Origin: Nostoc carneum NIES-2107
Lineage (GTDB): Bacteria; Cyanobacteriota; Cyanobacteriia; Cyanobacteriales; Nostocaceae
Assembly: GCA_002368155.1 (NCBI GenBank)
Contig: AP018180.1
Coordinates: 1,570,777-1,634,776, forward strand
Direction: 5' to 3'
Length of the DNA stretch: 64,000 bases
Shown here: one piece after another, positions 26,790-35,586 of the stretch
How the letters are laid out: each line of letters opens with the position of its first letter
Position numbering within the stretch: position 1 is the stretch's first letter
Program-made: the position numbers and the translations under genes
The notes under the pieces: generated by a model
What the model was told of the DNA's origin: nothing
Database searches by the model: none
What the model saw: the letters and a program-made list of their open reading frames with translations, nothing else

Positions 26790-28232
26790 ATGCTGAATTT
26801 GCGAAAACTTGCTACTATTTATCCTAACCAGCTCTGGTTGACTTTATCACAAGAGCTGCAACAAGCAGCTTGGCAGCAATCCCAATCTCACGCTAATGCC
26901 GCTGCTTGCTGTCAAGCATATCTCAATTATTTGTGCTTAAAAACTTTTATTCCCTGGCTGGAGGCTTGGTTAGCAGAAGATAACCCCCAAGCTAACAAGA
27001 ATAACAGCATTTTCTCTGCAACTAATTGGGATTCTCTCTGGGAATTTGTCAATGGTACTCCCATTGATTTGGGGGAAATTCGCTTAGTTTTAATTCCTAG
27101 CGATACCAGCGATTTAGCAGAATTTGCTGTTCCTTGTGAGTGGGTTGATATCCCTAGTTGGCGCAAAGATTATTACCTCGCTGTGCAAATTAACTTAGGC
27201 AATCCTGAACAATCTTGGCTGCGGTTGTGGGGATATGTAAGCTATCAAAAACTCAAGAGTCAGGGGATATATGATGAGAGCGATCGCACTTACTATATTC
27301 ATCAGGAAGCTTTGGCGGAAGATATCACCCAAATGCTACTCCTTCCCCAGCCGAATGTTATCCCCCAAGCCGCACCGTCGCAGTTATCGCCACAAGTCGC
27401 TGAGGAGTTATTCACCCAGTTAAGTAATCCTTCCGTATATTCTCCCAGACTAGCAGTGCCTTTTGAACAGTGGGCAGCGTTAATTGCAGACGAGCAGTGG
27501 CGGCAAAAACTATACCAGCAACGCCTAAAATTAGCTACAACCCCAACAGCAAATTCAGCAACAGTTAACTTGCGACAGTGGTTACAGCAAGCAGACAGCA
27601 TAATTACGGAAATCTGGCAAGCTGTTGATGCGCTTTTAACACCACCAGAATTAGGTGCAGTGCGGAGTGCAGAAATAAGCGTTTCTGCAGAAGCGATCGC
27701 ACCTGTAATTCGCCTAATCAAATCCAATCGCCCCGAAAAAGAACGCTGTCAAGCTGCCGGGGTGTTAGGACAAATTGGGATAGGACATCCGGAAGCGATC
27801 GCAGCATTGATAGAATTGTTACACACCGCCAATGATGAAGAAACCCGTTGGGAAGCCGCTTTAAGTTTAGGTAAAATTGCCCCCCATCATCCCCAAGCTG
27901 GTATTAGTAGAGCCAGGCTAATTGATTTGGGAATGCAGCTAGGAGATTGCAAAGTCGCGCTAATTGTCACCATCCGACCAAAAACTGAGGATAAAATCGG
28001 CGTGCGGCTACAAGTGCAGCCGATTAGCCAGCAACACAAGCTACCACCAAATCTAATTTTAAGTGTGATTTCTGGTGGGGAAACTCGCTTGCAAGCCCAA
28101 ACCAGAAGCGATGATCAAGGTGAAGGGAAAGATAAAGTTCTGCAATTAGGTTTTAGTCCACCACCAGGAACGCAATTTCAGGTACAAGTAACATTAAATG
28201 AGGTTCGGGTGAGTGAGGAGTTTGTGGGGTAA
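26790..28232 (+). CDS. DUF1822 family protein with HEAT-like repeats
   Basis: A 480-residue protein, 9 bp after the sigma-like gene, so certainly in one transcript. The N-terminal half (1-190) is the cyanobacterial DUF1822 domain, with PCEWVDIPSWRKDYYLAVQI and WLRLWGYVSYQKLK. The middle (about 310-375) has two HEAT-like units (AAGVLGQIGIGHPEAIAALI, EAALSLGKIAPHHPQAGI). The C-terminal 100 residues are beta-rich. DUF1822 is of unknown function and typically sits beside CHAT and CHASE2 genes; by inference it is a scaffold or adaptor. Confidence 0.85.
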   Translation: MLNLRKLATIYPNQLWLTLSQELQQAAWQQSQSHANAAACCQAYLNYLCLKTFIPWLEAWLAEDNPQANKNNSIFSATNWDSLWEFVNGTPIDLGEIRLVLIPSDTSDLAEFAVPCEWVDIPSWRKDYYLAVQINLGNPEQSWLRLWGYVSYQKLKSQGIYDESDRTYYIHQEALAEDITQMLLLPQPNVIPQAAPSQLSPQVAEELFTQLSNPSVYSPRLAVPFEQWAALIADEQWRQKLYQQRLKLATTPTANSATVNLRQWLQQADSIITEIWQAVDALLTPPELGAVRSAEISVSAEAIAPVIRLIKSNRPEKERCQAAGVLGQIGIGHPEAIAALIELLHTANDEETRWEAALSLGKIAPHHPQAGISRARLIDLGMQLGDCKVALIVTIRPKTEDKIGVRLQVQPISQQHKLPPNLILSVISGGETRLQAQTRSDDQGEGKDKVLQLGFSPPPGTQFQVQVTLNEVRVSEEFVG

Positions 28233-28532
28233 CGAACCGCCGAAAAATTGATGGGGAAAGGGTAATGGGGAAAAGGTTAAAGGGAAAAGGCGTTTCTTTC
28301 TCTTTCCCCTTTGTCCCTTTACCGACTTATATTCCAATACAGTTCAGTTAAAAAAATAAATTGACAACAAAACAATCATTTTGGAGGGGGTTTGGGGGAC
28401 GCAACCGTCACCCAATCGGGGGTTTGGGGGAGAATCCCCCAATTCTGCTAGCTGTTTCCACAAGTGATCTTCTCTGAACTTTATTGACTTATATTTTTCT
28501 TTGCGCGAGAAACAATTAATCGGTAAGTAACC
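28233..28532. repeat. Repeat-filled gap
   Basis: Holds GGGGAAAGG-type tandem repeats (about 28250-28320) and a GGGGGTTTGGGGGA repeat (28384-28440) with a CCCCCAATTCT arm. No gene seen. Confidence 0.5.
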
Positions 28533-30857
28533 ATGCCCAGGGTAGCAGTTCTAAAAATTGGCAGAGGAAACTTTCACCAAGGGTTTGAAGTATCCCTAGA
28601 ACTGAGAGAAGATGGCGGTTCGCCTGTGGGGGAAATTGAAGGTAGACTTGGCGCTAATACAGATATTGAAGGCTTGTATTTTTTATGGCAACAATCCTTT
28701 CGTCACCTTAGCACCATCGCTCGCAATGATGGGTGGGAAATAGAGTCTAGTCTACCAACAAATCGCGCTACTAGGGAGATTACAGACGACTGCTGGCAAA
28801 GAATGCGACAGGTGGAAGCTAACCTGAACGAATGGCTGCAACCTTCCGGGGAACTGGGATGGCAAAAAATCCGCGAAAGGTTAAGCAAAGAACTCGCTAC
28901 TCAGGCTGATACGCTGCGGTTAGCCATCAAAGCCAGAGATCCCATCCTCTGGAAACTACCTTGGCATAGCTGGGATTTGCTATCAAGTTATCCCAATGTC
29001 GGCGTGAGCTACAGTCCGGTAGAATATGAATCTTGGGAAATTGCCAAACATCAAACTCAAAGTGATCGCGTGCGGTTATTGGCAATTTTCGGGGATAATC
29101 AAAACCTGGATTTAGCTGCGGATCGTCAAGCAATTGAGAATTTACAAGAAACAGAATCAGTTTTCTACCATCAACCCCAAGCGCGAGATTTAATCGCCCA
29201 GCTACGAGATACTCAAGGCTGGGATATCTTCTTTTTTGCTGGACATAGTCAAACCATAGAACAAAGGGGGCGAATTAGTCTCAGCGCTAGGGAAAGTATT
29301 GAAACTGACCAATTTAAACACGCTTTACGCGAAGCAGTGCAAAAAGGCTTAAAAATTGCCATTTTTAATTCTTGTGAAGGATTGGGATTAGCCCAGCAGT
29401 TAGCTGATTTACACGTGCCGATTATTATTGTCATGCAAGAAATAGTCCCCGATGTCGTCGCTCAATCGTTTCTCAAAGAATTTCTGCGAGAATATGCGGG
29501 CGGACAACCTTTATATACTGCTGTACGCCATGCCCAAGAACGCCTAGAGGAATTTACGGAGTTACCTGGGGCTACTTGGCTACCAATGATTTATCAAAAT
29601 CCAGCTGAAGTGCCACCAACTTGGCAGGATTTGCGCCCGAAAAAGCGTCAGCATCGCTTTGGGCTGGAGTGGCAGTATTTGCCAAATATCTTGGTGAAAA
29701 CCTTGGTAGCTACTGGCTTAGTCATGGCGGTGCGTTTTTTAGGTGGACTTCAGCCTGTGGAATTGTGGGCTTTTGACCAGATGACACGCTTACAACCCAA
29801 TCTCGGCATCGATGAGCGTCTACTGATTGTAAAAGTTACAGAACAAGATATTCAACAACAGCGACAATATCCCCTAAGCGATCGCGTCATTTTGCAAACT
29901 CTAGAAAAACTTCAGGCGCATCAACCCAGAGCTATTGGCTTGGATATTTACCGCGATTTTCCTGTAGAACCAGGATATCGTGAGCTAGCTGCACATATCA
30001 AAAAAACCCCAAACTTGGTAACAGTCTGCGAAGTCAGCCAAGCAGAAGCCAAAGCCAACAAATTTGGAGTTGCTTCACCCCCAGCTAGTCGCCCTGAGAA
30101 TGTCGGCTTTAGCGATATCGCCGTTGAACCAGATGGGACAGTGCGCCGTTATTTGTTGCATTTAAATCCAGGCGATTCGGTTTGCCAAGCCCCTTATGCT
30201 TTGAGTGCGGAATTAGCTTTGCGCTACCTCGATGCTGAAGGTATTCAACCACAAGCAACATCAGATGGGAATTTACAGCTTGGCTCTACCGTTTTTCAAC
30301 CTTTAGAAAAGCATACAGGCTTTTATCACAACATCGACCCTCGCGGTCATCAAGTCTTGCTCAGTTACCGTTCTTTCTCAAAAGTCGCTAGGGAAGTCAC
30401 GCTCACAGAAGTTCTCAACAATGATTTTAACCCCCAGTGGGTAAAAAACCGGATTGTGTTGATTGGCGTTGTCGCCCCATCAGTCGGCGATCGCTTTGCT
30501 ACTCCCTTTAGTAACGAAATTGACAAGAAAATGCCCGGTGTAGTGATTCACGCCCAAATGGTGAGCCAAATGCTGAGTATAGCCAAACAAGAACGCCCCT
30601 TACTGCGGTTTTGGCCCCAAACCTTAGATGCAGTTTGGATTGGGAGTTGGGCACTTATGGGGGGTTTATGCGTCTGGGTATTTCATGGGCTGGTTTATCG
30701 GCGAATTGCGATCGTCTCAGTCACCATCATTCTTGGTATCATTTGCTTGTCTTTGTTCAGTATCGGAATTTGTGTGCCCTTAGTTCCTTCAGTAATTGCC
30801 GTTGCGATCGCTTACATCATCACAACCAACACGGTACGGTTAAGGCCAAAAGGTTAA
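28533..30857 (+). CDS. CHAT-CHASE2 membrane protein
   Basis: A 774-residue protein. The N-terminal half is a CHAT (caspase-like) domain with the catalytic pair His in FFAGHSQT (near 236) and Cys in IFNSCEGLG (near 280). A membrane helix (about 387-405) leads to an extracytoplasmic CHASE2 sensor domain (about 410-690, with VKVTEQDIQQQ and AIGLDIYRDFP). Two or three C-terminal helices follow, with no kinase or cyclase. So an outside signal may control an inside protease. It is third in the cassette with the sigma-like, DUF1822 and DUF928 genes. Confidence 0.88.
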   Translation: MPRVAVLKIGRGNFHQGFEVSLELREDGGSPVGEIEGRLGANTDIEGLYFLWQQSFRHLSTIARNDGWEIESSLPTNRATREITDDCWQRMRQVEANLNEWLQPSGELGWQKIRERLSKELATQADTLRLAIKARDPILWKLPWHSWDLLSSYPNVGVSYSPVEYESWEIAKHQTQSDRVRLLAIFGDNQNLDLAADRQAIENLQETESVFYHQPQARDLIAQLRDTQGWDIFFFAGHSQTIEQRGRISLSARESIETDQFKHALREAVQKGLKIAIFNSCEGLGLAQQLADLHVPIIIVMQEIVPDVVAQSFLKEFLREYAGGQPLYTAVRHAQERLEEFTELPGATWLPMIYQNPAEVPPTWQDLRPKKRQHRFGLEWQYLPNILVKTLVATGLVMAVRFLGGLQPVELWAFDQMTRLQPNLGIDERLLIVKVTEQDIQQQRQYPLSDRVILQTLEKLQAHQPRAIGLDIYRDFPVEPGYRELAAHIKKTPNLVTVCEVSQAEAKANKFGVASPPASRPENVGFSDIAVEPDGTVRRYLLHLNPGDSVCQAPYALSAELALRYLDAEGIQPQATSDGNLQLGSTVFQPLEKHTGFYHNIDPRGHQVLLSYRSFSKVAREVTLTEVLNNDFNPQWVKNRIVLIGVVAPSVGDRFATPFSNEIDKKMPGVVIHAQMVSQMLSIAKQERPLLRFWPQTLDAVWIGSWALMGGLCVWVFHGLVYRRIAIVSVTIILGIICLSLFSIGICVPLVPSVIAVAIAYIITTNTVRLRPKG

Positions 30858-30951
30858 ATTCTTCACCCTTTACCTATTTACCTTTACCCTTTACCCCAAC
30901 AACATGGATGATTAACAACACTGAACATGAATAAAGTTGAGGAGGGAAATT

Positions 30952-31836
30952 GTGGCTGGGATTAAGTTTGAACGCTGGAAAAGGGGACTTGCTTTGGCAT
31001 TAGCTTTAGCGCTGATTAGTTCTGCTGCAAGCAAAGGAAAAGCCCAACCTCTGCAACATCGCCAACAAATCCTTACCCCGACTGCATCCCCAATTAAGCA
31101 AAATTCCTCACAGCAATCCCAACCCAAACCCACAACTGCTTCCCCAGTAAAGTTTAAACGCCCGCCACTTTCACCACGAGGCGCACCGGGAAACCGCAAA
31201 GGCGGCGGAACTCGTGACGGATATAGTTGTGCAGCCCTGGAAATTAAAGAACGCCTAATGGCTTTAGTTCCATCTGTAGAATCAGCGTCAGGAATCAGCC
31301 ATGTTTGGGGATTAACTCTGGAAGCTTCTCCCACTCTTTGGTTTTATGTTCCTTATCAGCCAAAAGATATCAAGGTAGGCGAATTGGAAATCTGGGACGA
31401 AACCGATCCAGATCCAAGAAATTATCAGCAAACTTATCAAGGAACTTTCACAGTTACCAACACACCAGGAGCGATCGCCCTCACTCTCCCATCAACAGTA
31501 AAATTAGAGCCAGGGAAAAACTACCATTGGTATTTAACTCTGAATATGAATTGCGATCGCGAAGCCCAAGCTGTCAATGTCAACGGCTGGATTCAACGAG
31601 TCAAATTAAACAATAATCTTTCCTCCCAGCAATTAGGCGATCGCGATCAAGTGATTTTCTATGCTGAAAATGGCATCTGGTACGACGCTATAACTCTATT
31701 AGCCCAAATGCGCCGTCGCCAACCACAAACACAAATCTTGCTCACAGATTGGCAAACATTGCTAGGTGATATTGGCTTACAAGAGTTTGCCAACAAACCT
31801 ATTACACCTTGCTGTCAGTTGAAGAGTGGGGATTGA
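30952..31836 (+). CDS. DUF928 secreted protein
   Basis: A 294-residue protein with a signal peptide (hydrophobic run LALALALALISS, cut near KGKA-Q). A Pro/Ser/Gln-rich linker precedes a DUF928 domain (about 110-280) with SPTLWFYVPY, LELWDE-like GELEIWDETD, PGKNYHWYLTLNMNCD and GIWYDAITLLAQMRR. GTG 30952 is chosen because GAGGAGG sits 7 bp before it; the in-frame TTG 30937 would place that Shine-Dalgarno inside the gene. Small frames beginning ATG at 30908 and 30926 overlap this start. The family partners CHASE2/CHAT proteins in cyanobacteria; its exact role is unknown. Confidence 0.8.
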   Translation: MAGIKFERWKRGLALALALALISSAASKGKAQPLQHRQQILTPTASPIKQNSSQQSQPKPTTASPVKFKRPPLSPRGAPGNRKGGGTRDGYSCAALEIKERLMALVPSVESASGISHVWGLTLEASPTLWFYVPYQPKDIKVGELEIWDETDPDPRNYQQTYQGTFTVTNTPGAIALTLPSTVKLEPGKNYHWYLTLNMNCDREAQAVNVNGWIQRVKLNNNLSSQQLGDRDQVIFYAENGIWYDAITLLAQMRRRQPQTQILLTDWQTLLGDIGLQEFANKPITPCCQLKSGD

Positions 31837-32193
31837 CAAATTCGTAGGATGCGTTAGCGATAGCGTAACGCATCTTGAATCTTTGATGGCGCGTCGATGC
31901 GATGCTAGGCGACAACACACCCTACAGCACTGGTAAAATCAGCATAATCATGTCAAAATGCAAGCAAAACAGCCAATTAGGAGAAAAACGCTAATTTAAA
32001 GAGCTATAGGACTTATGCAAGCAAAATTTGTCATTGCGACCGGAACGTAGTGTAGGGAAAGAATCCCATCATGTTAGGCAATTACATCGCTACGCTCATA
32101 ATGACGTAATTCCGTGACTTTTGCGTAAGTCCTAGAGCTAATTGAGCAACAAATTATTTAATAAACTGCATTACTCTATATAAATTAGGACAA
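31837..32193. repeat. Repeat-rich gap with two palindromic elements
   Basis: A GGATGCGTTA/TAACGCATC palindrome lies at about 31845-31875. A MITE-like element at 32008-32133 has ends AGGACTTATGCAAGCAAAA and TTTTGCGTAAGTCCT, with a nested TGTCATTGCG repeat inside. No gene. Confidence 0.6.
32008..32133. repeat. MITE-like element (AGGACTTATGCAA family)
   Basis: 126 bp with inverted ends, AGGACTTATGCAAGCAAAA and the complementary TTTTGCGTAAGTCCT. Same end family as 3706-3849. The inside is a different repeat, so the family is composite. Confidence 0.65.
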
Positions 32194-33189
32194 ATGATAA
32201 TCTTCAATAAATTTAAACAATGGTATTCATTAATTGGATTATCACTATTGGTGTTTGTATTTGTAGCTTGTACTGCGCCTAATCAAACCACTTTACAAAC
32301 ACCAGCAACAGTAACCATTGCCTATCAACCGGGAATTAATTATGCTAATCTCCTGATTGTTAAGCAACAGCAAATATTAGAAAAACAATTTCCTAAGACA
32401 CAGTTTGCCTGGAAAGAATTATCGAATGGTGCAGCTATTAGGGATGGCATTATTGCTAATCAAATCCAAGTAGGCGCTAGTGGGATTGGCGCTTTTCTTG
32501 TAGGTTGGGACAAGGGTGTAGGCTGGAAAATCTTAACTTCACTGAGCCATAGTGAGTTTTGGCTAGTGACCAAGAATAATAATATTAAAAGTATCAAAGA
32601 TTTTCAACCAGGAATGAAAATTGGTTTACCATCTCTAGATGGAATACAAGCGCTAGTAGTGCGTAAGCTGGCACAGAAAGAATTAGGAAATCCTACAGCG
32701 CTAGATAATAACCTACAAGTAATTGCTCATCCTTTAGGATTACAATCTCTACTCAACGGTCAAATAGATGCTCATTTTACCTCACCACCTTTTCAATTTC
32801 AGGAAGTTGATAAAGGGGGTAGAGTGCTAATTAAAAGTTCAGATATATTTGGCAAGACTAGCGTCGCTAGCTTATTTGCTACGGAAAAATTCTATAATCA
32901 ATACCCTGAGTTTAATCAGGCTTTGTATAATGCTATAGCCAACGCTACTAAACTTTTAAATGAAAAGCCAGAGGAAGCCGCAAAAATTCTCTCGCAGATA
33001 GATGGTGGTAAGGTATCAGCGGCACAATATCAACAATGGCTGAAGAATAAAGCAGTAGCCTATGGTACGGAGCCAAAAGCTTTTCTTAAATATGGCGCAT
33101 TCATGCACGAGATTGGGATGCTGAATAAGCAGCCAAAATCAATTGATGAATTAATTTTACCAACACTTAAAGGTGCTGGTGGAGATTAA
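32194..33189 (+). CDS. NitT/TauT-type ABC transporter substrate-binding lipoprotein
   Basis: A 331-residue binding protein. The N-terminus is a lipoprotein signal with lipobox FVACTAP (Cys near residue 27). The fold resembles SsuA/TauA proteins: IAYQPGINYANLLIVKQQ, then GVGWKILTSLSHSEFWLV, IKDFQPGMKIGLPSLDG and NGQIDAHFTSPPFQF. The substrate (sulfonate, nitrate-like ion or thiamine precursor type) cannot be told. The ATPase gene begins 3 bp after its stop. The permease is further on, beyond an insertion. Confidence 0.88.
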   Translation: MIIFNKFKQWYSLIGLSLLVFVFVACTAPNQTTLQTPATVTIAYQPGINYANLLIVKQQQILEKQFPKTQFAWKELSNGAAIRDGIIANQIQVGASGIGAFLVGWDKGVGWKILTSLSHSEFWLVTKNNNIKSIKDFQPGMKIGLPSLDGIQALVVRKLAQKELGNPTALDNNLQVIAHPLGLQSLLNGQIDAHFTSPPFQFQEVDKGGRVLIKSSDIFGKTSVASLFATEKFYNQYPEFNQALYNAIANATKLLNEKPEEAAKILSQIDGGKVSAAQYQQWLKNKAVAYGTEPKAFLKYGAFMHEIGMLNKQPKSIDELILPTLKGAGGD

Positions 33190-33192
33190 TTT

Positions 33193-33981
33193 ATGGCAAA
33201 CTTAGACTCACTAATTGCAGCTAAAAATGTGCATATTAGCTACAACGATAGTAAGCAGAAATTTACGGCTGTACAAGATGTTAGCTTTAGTGTGAAATCA
33301 GGAGAAAAGTTTGCCATCATTGGGCCTTCGGGTTGTGGAAAGAGTACCCTGTTAAAAGCGATCGCAGGTTTTGTCCCTGTCACTAGTGGCGAATTATTAA
33401 TTGCAGGTAAGCGCATCACTACACCCAGTCCCGAAAGAATGATTGTCTTTCAAGACTTTGAACAACTCTTACCTTGGCAAACTGTATTGCAAAATGTAGT
33501 TTATGCTTTGGAAACGACAAATAAAGCCAGAGGTAAAACAGCCATTGCTGAAGCTTGCAGATATCTGGAATTAGTGGGAGTCTCCGCAGCCAGGGATAAA
33601 TATCCGCATCAACTCTCAGGTGGGATGAAACAACGAGTGGCGATCGCACGCGCCTTGGCTGTTAAACCCCAAGTTTTGCTGATGGATGAACCATTTGCAG
33701 CACTCGATGCTTTAACCCGTACTCAACTGCAATATGAACTCAATAATATTTGGCACAGTACAGGGGTAACTTTGATTTTAATCACCCATTCCATAGAAGA
33801 AGCCGTCTATCTTGGACATCAAGTTGCAGTGATGACACCTGTACCCGGAACTGTGAAAGAAATTGTAGACACATCCCAAATAGAAGATATTAATAACAAT
33901 CAATTTACCGAAATTGCTACCTATTTACGCAGTTTGCTCGGAACTAATTCCTCTTCGCCTTACGATACCTTCTTTGCTTAG
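33193..33981 (+). CDS. NitT/TauT-type ABC transporter ATPase
   Basis: A 262-residue ATPase of the SsuB/TauB type. It has Walker A GPSGCGKST, a Q-loop in VFQDFEQLLPWQT (the LPW after the Q-loop is typical of this group), signature LSGGMKQR, Walker B VLLMDEPFAALD and the H-loop THSIEEAVYLG. It is 3 bp downstream of the binding-protein gene, so the two are translationally coupled. The permease gene is 763 bp away, with a peptide gene on the other strand in between, so the operon looks interrupted. Confidence 0.93.
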   Translation: MANLDSLIAAKNVHISYNDSKQKFTAVQDVSFSVKSGEKFAIIGPSGCGKSTLLKAIAGFVPVTSGELLIAGKRITTPSPERMIVFQDFEQLLPWQTVLQNVVYALETTNKARGKTAIAEACRYLELVGVSAARDKYPHQLSGGMKQRVAIARALAVKPQVLLMDEPFAALDALTRTQLQYELNNIWHSTGVTLILITHSIEEAVYLGHQVAVMTPVPGTVKEIVDTSQIEDINNNQFTEIATYLRSLLGTNSSSPYDTFFA

Positions 33982-34091
33982 GGAGTTATCATATTAAGGC
34001 TGCATAATTGCAGTCATAAAAATATCAGAAAAGATAGACAAGTGCTGAATAGATTACGCTCATCTATCTTGATTTATAACTACTATGAAAA

Positions 34092-34274
34092 TTACCAACC
34101 GCCAGTACTACCGCCGCCAGTAGAACCAGTACCACCAATCCCCCAACAACACAAGCCTCCTCCAACTACTATTTCCAGTTGCAGGTCATTAAGTTCAGTT
34201 AAACCTGAAACTAGCTTTAGGTTGCTATTTTGTTTACTTTTGCTCAAATTATTCTCTTTAATTGGTAACTTCAT
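34092..34274 (-). CDS. Orphan double-glycine RiPP-like precursor peptide
   Basis: A 60-residue peptide read against the ABC operon that surrounds it. The leader ends in LTELNDLQLEIVVGGG (Gly-Gly at 38-39), like a C39-cleaved leader; the core is about 20 residues, LCCWGIGG then a Gly/Ser/Thr-rich tail ending in Trp. ATG 34274 is preferred over an upstream start (34298) that adds only a basic MCKRKRPR. No maturase or exporter is adjacent; the C39 exporter at 18432-20627 is 14 kb away and could serve it. Short, so chance is possible, but the leader/core split is striking. Confidence 0.6.
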   Translation of the reverse strand: MKLPIKENNLSKSKQNSNLKLVSGLTELNDLQLEIVVGGGLCCWGIGGTGSTGGGSTGGW

Positions 34275-34744
34275 TCTCGGTCTTTTTCTCTTGCACAATA
34301 TATTTTATACATTAAAGTATGTGTCTAATTAATGACAACGCCTGCAAGAAATTCTTGACAGAATTTTAATCGTTAGAATTAACTTCATCATACATACTGC
34401 GCTTTAAAGTATAATTACTTGCAAAATTATTGAGATTTTTGCTATTTCTGAGACTGAAAAATTTACTGAAGTGTAAAAACTAAGTATGACTACTAAATAT
34501 TATGGTAGTTATTTAGAAAGTTTTTTCATAATACATAGTTAAGCTTTGCTTCTGAAGATGCAGATTATTTACTTATGATGAATCGACTTGAGCAGTATAA
34601 GCAGCTATGCATTTAAGCATTATATTTCGCGTTTAATTGTGCTGCAATCATTTTTAAAGTATTGGAGCTTTTCTTCGTGCTATTCAGGTAAGGGATAAAC
34701 AACCTTTCTTCCCTTTCCCCTTCCCCATTTCCCATTCCCCCAAC
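34275..34744. other. Intergenic sequence splitting the ABC operon
   Basis: AT-rich, no gene seen. Near its end (about 34700-34740) a CCCTTTCC/CCCATTCCC tandem repeat runs almost to the permease start codon. Confidence 0.4.
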
Positions 34745-35551
34745 ATGAACCTTCGCACAACCAAAAAATATACCTCTCTCATCACCAATCGCACCTTTAG
34801 GCGTGTGGGAATTTTTTGCTTGCTGATTATACTTTGGCAAGTATATGTATCAATTAGTCAAGTTCCCGCTTTACTGATTCCCACTCCCTTATCAGTATTA
34901 CAAGTATTGATACAGGATTTGTTGAGTCAAAAATTACTGCAATCAACATTCAGTACCTTATCAATATTATGTACTGGGATGCTGGCAGGTGTAATTTTGG
35001 GTACAGGTTTAGCAGCTTTTGCCAAAGTTTCCCGCTTTGGTCAAGATTTGCTTGTGGTGCTGAGTTCAACGTTCAACCCCTTACCTGCGATCGCAATTTT
35101 ACCTCTAGTAATCATTTGGTTTGGGTTTACTCCCCTATCAATTATTGTCGTTACTGCCCATGCTACAACTTGGCCGATCGCTCTCAATACGGAAACGGGA
35201 TTAAGCACCATTAATCCTACAGTCTTGATGGTGGGTAAAAACCTGGGACTCAAGGGATTTCGACTAGTGCGAGAAATTATGCTCCCGGCTGCATTACCTC
35301 ACATTTTAACGGGCTGGAAAACTGCTTGGGCGTTTGGCTGGCGCACTGTAATTGCGGCGGAGTTGGTCTTTGGTACAGGGGGAGCAGCCGGGGGTTTGGG
35401 ATGGCATATTAACTATAGTCGTTATTTCCTGCAAACTGATCGTGTATTTGCTGGGTTAGTCGTGATTGCTAGTTTGGGTTTAGCTGTGAATTACCTTTTC
35501 CACTTAATTGAGTTGAGAACTGTGGATAAATGGGGGATGAAACGGAGTTAA
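34745..35551 (+). CDS. NitT/TauT-type ABC transporter permease
   Basis: A 268-residue permease of the SsuC/TauC type. Six hydrophobic segments are visible (about 23-42, 78-100, 110-128, 132-150, 195-215, 237-255). The cytoplasmic EAA-like loop that contacts the ATPase is REIMLPAALPHILTGWKTAW. The ATG follows a pyrimidine-rich tandem repeat directly, so its ribosome-binding site is unclear. It completes the transporter encoded by the two genes upstream despite the 763-bp gap. Confidence 0.9.
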   Translation: MNLRTTKKYTSLITNRTFRRVGIFCLLIILWQVYVSISQVPALLIPTPLSVLQVLIQDLLSQKLLQSTFSTLSILCTGMLAGVILGTGLAAFAKVSRFGQDLLVVLSSTFNPLPAIAILPLVIIWFGFTPLSIIVVTAHATTWPIALNTETGLSTINPTVLMVGKNLGLKGFRLVREIMLPAALPHILTGWKTAWAFGWRTVIAAELVFGTGGAAGGLGWHINYSRYFLQTDRVFAGLVVIASLGLAVNYLFHLIELRTVDKWGMKRS

Positions 35552-35586
35552 CAGGTAGGATGCGTTAGCCTCCGGCGTAACGCATC

